DNA from: an uncultured Oscillibacter sp.
GTDB taxonomy: Bacteria; Bacillota; Clostridia; Oscillospirales; Oscillospiraceae
Length of the DNA stretch: 14,501 nucleotides
Assembly (NCBI GenBank): GCA_902476875.1
Contig: CABSFC010000067.1
Location: 1 to 14,501 of the forward strand
Reading direction: 5' to 3'
The translations under genes were made by a program, and so were the position numbers. Each line of letters opens with the position of its first letter. Position 1 is the first letter of the stretch. This document shows positions 5,138 to 11,924 of the stretch, one piece after another. The notes under the pieces were generated by a model. That model did no database searches. It saw nothing but the letters and a program-made list of their open reading frames with translations, and was not told where the DNA came from.

Positions 5138-6796
5138 CTATGCGGAGATCTTAGGAAATGTCAGTGTAAATGTACTGCCCTTGTCCGGCTCGCTCTCCAG
5201 CGCCACGCTGGCGCCCAGATAGGCGGCGCCGTGCTTCACGATGGAGAGGCCCAGTCCCGTCCCGCCGCCGGAGCGGCTCTTGTCCACCCGGTAAAACCGC
5301 TCGAACACCCTTGTCTGGGACTCCCGGGGGATGCCGACGCCGGTGTCCCGCACCGTCAGCCGCGCCCCCTCCGCCGTGCCGGACACCGTAACGGTGACGC
5401 TGCCGCCGGGGCGGTTGTAGGCCACCGCGTTGTCGCACAGGTTGTAGACGATCTCTTCCACGATCTGAGGCACGCCCCGCACCGGGGCCGCTCCGCCCTC
5501 CAGAGACAGGGACACCTGCTTCTTCTCCGCCGCGTCCGCCAGCTGGTTCAGGACGTTCCGGCTCAGCTGGTACAGGTCCACCGTCTCCCACTCCCCGGCG
5601 GGGCCGCCCTCGTCCAGACGGGAGAGCTTGATGATGTCGTTCACCAGCCCGATGAGCCGTTGGGTCTCCCGGTGGATGTTCCCCGCGAAGTGGGGGATGT
5701 CCTCCGGCCGTACCAGGCCGTTTTCCAGAATCTCCGCCGTGCCCAGGATGGAGGTCAGCGGCGTTTTCAGCTCGTGGGACACGTTGGCGGTGAACTCCCG
5801 CCGCAGCGTCTCCCGCTGCTCCTTTTCCGTCACGTCCAACACAATGAGCACCGCGCCGGTGACGGCGCCGTCCTGCTCCACGGGGCTGGCCAGCACGCGG
5901 CGGCAGACGCCGTCCCGCTCCAGCAGCTCCTCCCGGCGGCGGCCCGCCAGAGCCTCCTCCACGCAGCGGCGGAAGCCCGCCTCCCGGTCCAGGGCCAGGA
6001 CGCTGCCGCCCTCCGCCGCCGACGTCTCCGCCCCCAGCAGCCGCAGGGCGGCGGTGTTGTGGGACAGCACCCGGGTCTCCCGGTCGATGACCAGCAGGCC
6101 CTCGCTCATGTTCTCCGTGATGGCGGTGAACTCCTCCTGCCGCCGGCGCAGGTCCTCCACCTGGCGGCGGATGCGGCGGTTTTGGCTGCGGAGCTTCCGC
6201 AGCAGGGGCGCCAGCTCTTCGTATTCCGTCTCGCCGGGGTCGTCCGGGTCGATGGCGTTGATGGGGGCCACCAGCTGCCGGGCGATCCGCCGGGCCAGCC
6301 ATAGCGCCAGCCCCGCCGCCAGCAGCGCCGCCAGGGCCACCGGCTGCATGGCCTGGAGCACCAGCAGCCAGACGGAGTACTGCGTGTCCGCCAGCCGCAG
6401 AACGGTGCCGTCATTCAGCCGCAGGGCGTAGTACACCGTCTTCTGGGCCAGGGTGTCGGAGTACCGGGCGGCGGTGCCGTGGCCCAGCAGCAGAGCGGCG
6501 CGGATCTCCTCCCGCCCGGCGTGATTCTCCATGGCGGCGGGGTCCTCCCAGCTGTCGAAGAGCACCGTGCCGTCGGCGGCCACCCAGGTGACCCGGCTGT
6601 CTCCCGGCAGCTGGTCGGTCAGGTAGTCCATCCCCTCCCGCTCCACGCCGTGGGCAAGGTAGGCGGTGCTCCGGGCCAGCTCCGCCGTCATCCGCTCCTG
6701 AAAGTACCCGTGGAGCACCCCCACGATCAGCATCAGACTCACCAGCAGCACCGCCAGGGACGACGCCAGAACAGCCCGGAAAATGCGTTTCGTCAT
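5138..6796 (-). CDS. phoR: Phosphate sensor histidine kinase PhoR
   Basis: 552-residue membrane histidine kinase. TM1 spans about 6-29, an extracytoplasmic loop 30-141, and TM2 about 142-168. A linker and a PAS-like domain (about 222-325) follow, then the H box EFTANVSHELKTPLTSI (334-350, phosphoacceptor His341), N box NLCDNAVAYN (452-461), G1 DTGVGIP (484-490), F box FERFYRV (498-504) and G2 GGTGLGLSIVKHG (511-523). PhoR kinases autophosphorylate under phosphate limitation and pass the phosphate to PhoB/PhoP; PstSCAB and PhoU hold them inactive when phosphate is plentiful. It is the last gene of the pst-pho operon, 8 nt after phoB, with only a weak GAGG upstream, so it probably depends on phoB translation. 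The ORF is intact although its partner phoB is broken. Confidence 0.9.
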   Translation of the reverse strand: MTKRIFRAVLASSLAVLLVSLMLIVGVLHGYFQERMTAELARSTAYLAHGVEREGMDYLTDQLPGDSRVTWVAADGTVLFDSWEDPAAMENHAGREEIRAALLLGHGTAARYSDTLAQKTVYYALRLNDGTVLRLADTQYSVWLLVLQAMQPVALAALLAAGLALWLARRIARQLVAPINAIDPDDPGETEYEELAPLLRKLRSQNRRIRRQVEDLRRRQEEFTAITENMSEGLLVIDRETRVLSHNTAALRLLGAETSAAEGGSVLALDREAGFRRCVEEALAGRRREELLERDGVCRRVLASPVEQDGAVTGAVLIVLDVTEKEQRETLRREFTANVSHELKTPLTSILGTAEILENGLVRPEDIPHFAGNIHRETQRLIGLVNDIIKLSRLDEGGPAGEWETVDLYQLSRNVLNQLADAAEKKQVSLSLEGGAAPVRGVPQIVEEIVYNLCDNAVAYNRPGGSVTVTVSGTAEGARLTVRDTGVGIPRESQTRVFERFYRVDKSRSGGGTGLGLSIVKHGAAYLGASVALESEPDKGSTFTLTFPKISA

Positions 6797-6804
6797 GGGC
6801 CGCC

Positions 6805-7420
6805 TCAGCTTTCCCGGCCAATCTTGTAGCCGTAGCCCCGGACGGTCTCAATGTAGGCCCCGGCCTCCCCCAGCTTCTGGCGCAGGGTGCGGACGTGGAC
6901 GTCCACCGTGCGGCTCTCGCCGGTGAAGGCATAGCCCCACACGTCCTCGATGAGCCGCTCCCGGGACAGGACCTGCCCCTTGCTTTTCAGCAGCAGGCAC
7001 AGCACCTCGAACTCCTTTTGGGTCAGGACCACCTCCCTGCCGTCCACCGTCACGGTGTGGCGGCCGCCGCAGCAGCGCCCGGATGCGGGAGAGCAGCTCC
7101 ATCATGCCGAAGGGCTTGGCCACATAGTCGTCCGCGCCGGCGTCCAGGCCCAACACCTTGTCGTACTCCGTGCCCTTGGCCGTCAGCATGATGACGGGGA
7201 GTCTGGCCGTGCGGGGATTGGCCCGGAGCTTTTTCAGCACGGACACGCCGTCCTCCTCCGGCAGCATGATGTCCAGCAGCGCCAGGGAGGGCACGGTCTC
7301 CTCCACCGCCGCCCAGAACGCCGAGGGCCGCTCGAAGCCCCGGGCCTCCATGCCCTGGCTGTTCAGGGTGTAGATCACGAAGTCGCGGATGCTGCCGTCG
7401 TCTTCCAGTAAGTAGATCAT
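6805..7420 (-). pseudogene. phoB: Frameshifted phosphate response regulator PhoB
   Basis: Read from the ATG at 7420 (AGGAGG seven nt upstream), the first 119 residues are a complete receiver: acidic D7/D8, phosphoacceptor D50 in LLDIMLPEEDG, T80 and K102 in AKPF. After IRALLRR the frame goes wrong and runs to a stop at 6848 as Gly/Pro/Arg-rich nonsense, giving a 190-residue product. The winged-helix DNA-binding domain (VTVDGREVVLTQKEF through TVRGYGYKIG) continues in another frame from about 7065 to 6805. Compared with E. coli PhoB, about 20 linker residues are missing, so a deletion of roughly 60-70 nt, not a multiple of three, explains both defects. As written, the gene cannot make a full PhoB. 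The alternatives are a sequencing or assembly error, or a real recent mutation. Confidence 0.88.
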
Positions 7421-7453
7421 GGGTGTGCCTCCTTTGATGTCCATCCCGGGACA

Positions 7454-7487
7454 GGGGGCCGCGCCCCCGTTTCCTTCAAAGACGGGG
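7454..7487 (-). other. Overlapping hairpins between phoU and phoB
   Basis: GGGGGC/GCCCCC (arms 7454-7459 and 7463-7468) and CCCCGT/ACGGGG (7465-7470 and 7482-7487) share bases 7465-7468, so only one can form at a time. They fill the 80-nt phoU-phoB gap, the longest gap in the lower operon. An effect on RNA processing or attenuation is a guess. Confidence 0.35.
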
Positions 7488-7500
7488 ACGCGGGCCTCAT

Positions 7501-8148
7501 TCAATCGCCCGCCGGGTGGACCCCCGTAATGCTGTATTCCACCCACTCGGCCACGTTGGTGGCGTGGTCGCCGATGCGCTCCAGATACTTCGCCACCATC
7601 AGAAGGTCCAGCCCCTGCTCGCCGTAGGCGGCGTCGGCGGCGATCAGCGCGATCAGCTCCCGCTTCACCTGCTCGAACAGGGCGTCCACCTGGTCGTCGG
7701 CGGCGCGGACCGCCCGGGCCAGCGCCAGGTCCTGCTTCACAAAGGAGTCCACGCTGTCCGTCACCATGCGGATGACCGCCCGGGCCATGTCGGCCACATG
7801 CAGGGTACGGCTGCCGTCGGGCATCCGCACATAGCTGGTCAGCTCCGCGATGTCCGCCGCCTGGTCGCCGATGCGCTCCAGGTCGGAGATCATCTTCAGC
7901 GCGGAGGAGATGGTCCGCAGGTCCCGGGCCACCGGCTGCTGGCGCAGCAGCAGCTTCAGGCACAGGTTCTCCACCTCCCGCTCGCTCTGGTCGATCTCCC
8001 GCTCCTTTTCCATGGCGGTCTCCGCCAGGTCCCGGTCGTCTTTCAGCAGCGCCTCCGCCGCGGCGGAGATGGCCTCCTCGCACAGGGCGCCCATCCGGAT
8101 CAATTCCACATGCAGCTTCTCCAGCTGCTGGTCAAATTTGTTTCGCAT
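7501..8148 (-). CDS. phoU: Phosphate transport and signalling regulator PhoU
   Basis: 215 residues, the usual PhoU length, built of two three-helix repeats each with the metal-binding pattern: DLERIGDQAADIAE near 89-102 in the first, YLERIGDHATNVAEWV near 188-203 in the second. PhoU binds the PstB/PhoR side of the phosphate transporter in the cytoplasm, keeps PhoR signalling off when phosphate is abundant and restrains uptake. The ATG has GGAGGAG upstream and follows the pstB stop after 13 nt, so it is in the pst operon. Nothing in the sequence looks damaged. An intact PhoU remains useful for limiting transport even if PhoB is lost. Confidence 0.95.
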   Translation of the reverse strand: MRNKFDQQLEKLHVELIRMGALCEEAISAAAEALLKDDRDLAETAMEKEREIDQSEREVENLCLKLLLRQQPVARDLRTISSALKMISDLERIGDQAADIAELTSYVRMPDGSRTLHVADMARAVIRMVTDSVDSFVKQDLALARAVRAADDQVDALFEQVKRELIALIAADAAYGEQGLDLLMVAKYLERIGDHATNVAEWVEYSITGVHPAGD

Positions 8149-8161
8149 CTCCGTCTCCTCC

Positions 8162-8917
8162 TCAGCCGAACCGGCCGGTGATATAGTCCTCCGTGCGCTT
8201 GTCCCCGGGCGTGGAGAACAGCTGCTCGGTCTTCCCGAACTCCACCAGATCGCCCAGCAGGAAAAACGCCGTGTTGTCGGAGACGCGGGCCGCCTGCTGC
8301 ATGTTGTGTGTCACCATGACCACAGTATACTTGCTTTTCAGCTCCATTGCAAGGTCCTCGATCTTAGAGGTGGAGATGGGGTCCAGGGCGCTGGTGGACT
8401 CGTCCATCAGCAGCACCTCCGGCTCCACGGCCAGGGCCCGGGCGATGCAAAGGCGCTGCTGCTGGCCGCCTGAGAGGCCCAGGGCGCTCTTTTTCAGCCG
8501 GTCCTTCACCTCGTCCCAGATGGCGGCGGCGCGCAGGGAGTTCTCCACGATCTCGTCCAGCTTCACCTTGGAGCGGACGCCGTGGGTCCGGGGACCATAG
8601 GCCACGTTGTCATAGATGCTCATGGGGAAGGGATTGGCCTTCTGGAACACCATGCCGATCTGCTTGCGCAGCCAGGTGGTGTCCACGCCGGGGCCGTAGA
8701 TGTCCCGCCCCTGATAATTCACCGTGCCGGTGATACGGACGGAGGGAATCAGGTCGTTCATGCGGTTCAGCACCCGCAGGAAGGTGGACTTGCCGCAGCC
8801 GGAGGGGCCTATAAACGCTGTAATTTCATGTTCCGGAATATCGATGTTCACGCTGTGGAGCGCGTGGTTCTGCCCGTAGTACAGGTCCAGATTTTCCACT
8901 TGAATGATCGTTGACAT
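8162..8917 (-). CDS. pstB: Phosphate ABC transporter ATP-binding protein PstB
   Basis: 251 residues, normal for PstB. Walker A GPSGCGKST (37-45), Q-loop VFQKANPFP (90-98, Gln92), ABC signature LSGGQQQR (148-155), Walker B VLLMDE (168-173), D-loop SALD and switch His204 in VTHN are all present. It hydrolyses ATP in the cytoplasm to power phosphate import through PstC and PstA. The residue after the Walker B glutamate is Ser in DEST, where most ABC proteins have Pro; this should be tolerated. The ATG at 8917 is chosen because of the N-terminal MSTIIQVENLDLYYG and the AGGAGA site upstream; the open frame continues further up only as an antisense-like frame within pstA. It lies 14 nt after pstA. 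Confidence 0.96.
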   Translation of the reverse strand: MSTIIQVENLDLYYGQNHALHSVNIDIPEHEITAFIGPSGCGKSTFLRVLNRMNDLIPSVRITGTVNYQGRDIYGPGVDTTWLRKQIGMVFQKANPFPMSIYDNVAYGPRTHGVRSKVKLDEIVENSLRAAAIWDEVKDRLKKSALGLSGGQQQRLCIARALAVEPEVLLMDESTSALDPISTSKIEDLAMELKSKYTVVMVTHNMQQAARVSDNTAFFLLGDLVEFGKTEQLFSTPGDKRTEDYITGRFG

Positions 8918-8931
8918 GGAAGATTCTCCTA

Positions 8932-9780
8932 TCACTTTTTCAGTTTCTTTCCCGCGAGGTTGGCGGCCAGATTGATGAGGAACGTCAGGACCATCAGAAT
9001 GGACGCGATGGCAAAGGCCACGCCGGTCTCGCCCCGCTCGTTGGCGTAGACGTACAGTGCCACGGTCAGCGTGGCGGAGGAGGATTCCATGGCTCCCCAG
9101 AAGCTGTTGAGCACCAGGCCGAAGCCGGAGGTGAACAGCAGCGCCGCGCTCTCGCCCACGATGCGGCCCACGGCCAGAATGCAGCCGGTGACGATACCGT
9201 CCACGGCGTTGGGCAGCACCACGGTGCGGACCATGTGCCACTTGCCGGCCCCCAGTCCCAGAGCCCCCTCCCGGTAGGACTGCGGCACGGTCTTCAGGCT
9301 CTCCTGGGTGGTGCGGACGATGGTGGGCAGGACCATGATGACCAGCGTCAGGCCGCCGGCCTTGATGCCGGCCTGCCAGCCTACCAGCTGGAGAAAGAAC
9401 AGCATGCCCACCAGGCCGAAGATGATGGAGGGGATCCCGGTCAGCGTCTCGGTGGCAAATTCGATGACGGACACCAGCTTGTGGTTGGTGGCGTACTCCG
9501 TCAGGTAGATGGCGGCGCCCACGCCCAGGGGCAGGACGATCACCATGGCCACGACAATGATATACAGGGTGTTCAGGATGTTGGGCAGGATGCCGATGGT
9601 GTCCTTGATATAGCTGGTCTGGGAGGTCAGCAGCTCCCAGGTGATGTTGCCCAGTCCCCGGTAGAAGATATAGCCGATGAGGAACACCAGCAGGGCGCAG
9701 GTCAGGCCCGCGCAGAGCCACAGCAGGGCCCGCATGCCTTTGTCGTAGACCTGACGGCGGGGGGATAACTTCTGTTCCAC
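8932..9780 (-). CDS. pstA: Phosphate ABC transporter permease PstA
   Basis: 282-residue inner membrane permease with about six transmembrane segments, starting near residues 17-40 and 68-92. The ABC-permease coupling loop reads SYREGALGLGAGKWHMVRTVVLPNA, which docks on PstB. GIPSIIFGLVGMLFF and VGRIVGESAALLFTSG are PstA signatures. Together with PstC it forms the channel for phosphate delivered by PstS. The start codon is GTG at 9780, supported by AAGGAGG eight nt upstream, located in the last codons of pstC; the two genes are separated by only 3 nt, so translation is coupled. Confidence 0.95.
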   Translation of the reverse strand: MEQKLSPRRQVYDKGMRALLWLCAGLTCALLVFLIGYIFYRGLGNITWELLTSQTSYIKDTIGILPNILNTLYIIVVAMVIVLPLGVGAAIYLTEYATNHKLVSVIEFATETLTGIPSIIFGLVGMLFFLQLVGWQAGIKAGGLTLVIMVLPTIVRTTQESLKTVPQSYREGALGLGAGKWHMVRTVVLPNAVDGIVTGCILAVGRIVGESAALLFTSGFGLVLNSFWGAMESSSATLTVALYVYANERGETGVAFAIASILMVLTFLINLAANLAGKKLKK

Positions 9781-9783
9781 AGG

Positions 9784-10743
9784 TCAGTCCTCCTTTTTGT
9801 TCTTGATGAACACGTTCAGCAGCACGTTGATCAGCATGATGAACAGAAACAGCACCAGGCCGATGGAGTACAGAGCGTCGCGCTGTAAGCTGCCCACGGA
9901 GGCGTAGGACATCTCCGAGGCGATGGCGGTGGTGAGAAAGCGGACGGAGGTGAACAGCCCCGGCATATTGGCCACGTTGCCGGAGACCATGATGATGGCC
10001 ATGGCCTCGCCGATGGCGCGGCCCACGCCCAGCACCACCGCCGTGGCCACACCGCTGCTGGCGGCGGGCAGGGACACCCGGAAGTAGGTTTCGATTTCCG
10101 TGGCCCCCAGCGCCAGGGACGCCTCCTCATACTCCCGGGGCACGGCCCGCAGGGCCGTCTCCGACACGTTGATGATGGAGGGCAGGATCATAATGGCCAG
10201 CACCACGATGGCCGCCAGCAGGCAGGCTCCGGAGCTGAGGCCGAACAGGTCCCGGATGGCGGGCACCAGCACGATCATGCCCACCAGGCCGTACACCACG
10301 GAGGGGATGCCCGCCAGCAGCTCCACGGCGGTTCGGATGACTCCGGCTGCCTTGGGCGGCGCCACCTTTGCCAGAAAGATGGCGGTCATCAGGCCCACTG
10401 GCACACCGATGAGGACGGCCCCGGCGGTGCCGTAGACAGACGTCAGGATGAAGGGCAGGATGCCGTAGGACGGCTCCGTCGTGGTGGCGGTGGGGGCCCA
10501 GACCTGCCCGAAGAGAAAGTCCGCCAGACCGATCTGCCGGATGGCGGGCAGGCCGGAGACGATCAGATAGATGCTGATGAACAGGACAAAGGCCACGGCC
10601 ACCACACCACACAGCAGAAACAGCAGGTGGAAGAACAGCTCCATGGCATTCCGGGCTCCGGCGGAGGTGGGAGACCGCTTTCCGCGGGGCGGCGCGGCAA
10701 ACAGGACTCCGTCCGTGATGGCTTCCGCGATTTCATGTTCCAC
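9784..10743 (-). CDS. pstC: Phosphate ABC transporter permease PstC
   Basis: 319 residues from the GTG at 10743. A cytoplasmic N-terminus of about 34 residues precedes TM1 (about 35-62), and five further hydrophobic segments follow. The coupling loop EYEEASLALGATEIETYFRVSLPAA and the motifs GIPSVVYGLVGM and VGRAIGEAMAIIMVSGN are typical of PstC. It pairs with PstA in the membrane for high-affinity phosphate import. The GTG has AAAGGAG eight nt upstream. A longer open frame reaches a GTG at 10836, but it would translate through the large pstS-pstC hairpin and overlap the pstS stop with no ribosome binding site, so I reject it. Confidence 0.93.
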   Translation of the reverse strand: MEHEIAEAITDGVLFAAPPRGKRSPTSAGARNAMELFFHLLFLLCGVVAVAFVLFISIYLIVSGLPAIRQIGLADFLFGQVWAPTATTTEPSYGILPFILTSVYGTAGAVLIGVPVGLMTAIFLAKVAPPKAAGVIRTAVELLAGIPSVVYGLVGMIVLVPAIRDLFGLSSGACLLAAIVVLAIMILPSIINVSETALRAVPREYEEASLALGATEIETYFRVSLPAASSGVATAVVLGVGRAIGEAMAIIMVSGNVANMPGLFTSVRFLTTAIASEMSYASVGSLQRDALYSIGLVLFLFIMLINVLLNVFIKNKKED

Positions 10744-10770
10744 AGGAAATGCTCCTTTCTCATGTCTGCG

Positions 10771-10813
10771 GGGCCAGCCCCCACCCCGCTGCGATGTGGG
10801 TGGGGGCTGGCCC
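10771..10813 (-). other. Strong intercistronic hairpin between pstS and pstC
   Basis: A perfect 16-bp inverted repeat (10771-10786 with 10798-10813) with an 11-nt loop, 19 nt after the pstS stop and 27 nt before the pstC start. No U tract follows on the minus strand. Such hairpins protect the pstS message or partly block downstream transcription, giving more binding protein than permease, as known in other pst operons; that role here is inferred. Confidence 0.7.
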
Positions 10814-10832
10814 AAAAGGGCTTTTGTATCGA

Positions 10833-11705
10833 TCACGCCACAGGCACGGCGCCGGCGGCGCGGATCAGGTCGTTGGCCGCGGCGGAGGTGGCGAAGTCGA
10901 AGAACGCCTGGGCCTGGGCGCTGAGAGCCACGCCGTCCCGGGTCACCAGGACGAAGGGACGCTGGATCTCATAGCTGCCGTCCAGCACGGTCTCCTCGGA
11001 GCAGGTCACACCGCCGACGGTGACGGCCTTGACGGTGTCCTTCAGGGAGGACAGGGAGGCGTAGCCGATGGCGTTGGGGTTGCCGGCCACGGCCTCGATG
11101 ACGGCGCCGGTGGAGGTCAGTTCCTGGTCCAGCTTGCAGGCGTCGGTGGTGCCGGTGATGGACTCAAAGCCGTCCCGGGTGCCGGAGCCGGCCTCACGGC
11201 CGATGCAGGAGATGGTGCCGGCGGCGCCGCCCAGCTCGCTCCAGTCGGTGATCTCGCCGGAGAAGATCTTGGCAATCTGGTCCACGGTCAAGTCCTCCAC
11301 GCCGTTGGCGGGGTTGACGATGACAGCGATGCCGTCCAGGGCCACGGTGGTGCCCACCAGACCGGCGGAGACTTCCTCGTCCTTCAGGCCACGGGAGGCC
11401 AGGCCGATGTCGCAGGTGCCGTTCTTGGCGGCCTCGATGCCGGTGCCGGAGCCGGTGGCGTCATAGGTGACCTTCACGCCGCTGTTGTCGACCATGAACT
11501 GCTCGCTCAGAGCCCCGATGACCTTCTCCATGGAGGTGGAGCCGTTGGTGGAGACGGAACCGCTGAGGGGGGTCTCCTCCGGCTGCTGCTGTTCAGTCTG
11601 CGTGTTGTCAGCGGGCTGCTGGGTCTCGGCGGACTTGGAGCCGCAGCCGGCCAGCAGGGACGCGGACAGCGCCAGGGTCAGCAAAAGTGCAAATACTTTT
11701 TTCAT
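10833..11705 (-). CDS. pstS: Phosphate-binding lipoprotein PstS
   Basis: 290 residues. A lipoprotein signal peptide (KK start, hydrophobic core 4-18, lipobox LLAGC with the lipid-modified Cys21) is followed by a Gln/Glu/Pro/Ser-rich tether (24-48) that spaces the protein from the membrane. Phosphate-binding loops are GSVSTNGSTSMEKV (49-62), DATGSGTGI (82-90) and EAGSGTRDGFESITG (171-185). It captures phosphate outside the cell and hands it to PstCA. It is the first gene of the operon; AAGGAG precedes the ATG, and a Pho-box promoter lies upstream. Being followed by a strong hairpin, it is probably the most expressed gene of the operon. Confidence 0.96.
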   Translation of the reverse strand: MKKVFALLLTLALSASLLAGCGSKSAETQQPADNTQTEQQQPEETPLSGSVSTNGSTSMEKVIGALSEQFMVDNSGVKVTYDATGSGTGIEAAKNGTCDIGLASRGLKDEEVSAGLVGTTVALDGIAVIVNPANGVEDLTVDQIAKIFSGEITDWSELGGAAGTISCIGREAGSGTRDGFESITGTTDACKLDQELTSTGAVIEAVAGNPNAIGYASLSSLKDTVKAVTVGGVTCSEETVLDGSYEIQRPFVLVTRDGVALSAQAQAFFDFATSAAANDLIRAAGAVPVA

Positions 11706-11761
11706 CTTGATGATCTCCTTTTGATATGTCTTACTGTGTTCTGTTCGCTTGGTACGGTCCC

Positions 11762-11817
11762 AGTATAGACAGTTTCACGTAAAATCCGTCACCAGCCGTC
11801 TGTAAAGTCTGTGTTAA
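11762..11817 (-). promoter_or_regulatory. Pho-box promoter of the pst-pho operon
   Basis: On the minus strand, hexamers TTAACA (11812-11817), TTTACA (11801-11806), CTGGTG (11790-11795, weak) and TTTTAC (11779-11784) recur every 11 nt, the phasing of Gram-positive PhoP/PhoB boxes. The -10 is TATACT (11762-11767). No good -35 is present, as expected for an activator-dependent promoter. The leader to pstS is about 50 nt. Activation would need the PhoB that is broken in this sequence. Confidence 0.68.
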
Positions 11818-11874
11818 ACCTCAGGGTTCCCAAAAAGGCGCGAAAAAATAGCCCCGGCCGCTTTCGCGGAGCAA

Positions 11875-11908
11875 TAAAAAAGCCGGGGCCGCTTTCGCGG
11901 CCCCGGCT
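11875..11908 (-). terminator. Rho-independent terminator of the symporter gene
   Basis: AGCCGGGGCCGC (11881-11892) and its complement (11897-11908) form a 12-bp stem with a GAAA tetraloop on the minus strand, followed by TTTTTT (11875-11880). A near copy of half of it, GCCCCGGCCGCTTTCGCGG at about 11852-11870, sits just beyond, followed by its own TTTTTT on the minus strand, possibly a decayed second terminator. The remaining intergenic bases to the Pho box show nothing more. Confidence 0.9.
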
Positions 11909-11924
11909 GGGGTTCTCAGATTCC

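Noticed and set aside
5096..6304. Plus-strand ORF of 402 codons opposite phoR
   Set aside because: Antisense shadow rich in Arg, Gln, Leu and Ala with no recognisable motif; phoR on the minus strand has all kinase boxes.
7050..7080. Programmed ribosomal frameshift joining the two halves of phoB
   Set aside because: No slippery heptamer or stop-codon shift site is visible, and the interdomain linker is missing, which frameshifting cannot restore.
8918..9721. In-frame upward extension of pstB through pstA
   Set aside because: The extension is an out-of-frame reading of pstA; the PstB N-terminus and its ribosome binding site fix the start at 8917.
10744..10836. Upstream GTG start for pstC
   Set aside because: It has no ribosome binding site, overlaps the pstS stop, and would translate the intercistronic hairpin; the GTG at 10743 has AAAGGAG.
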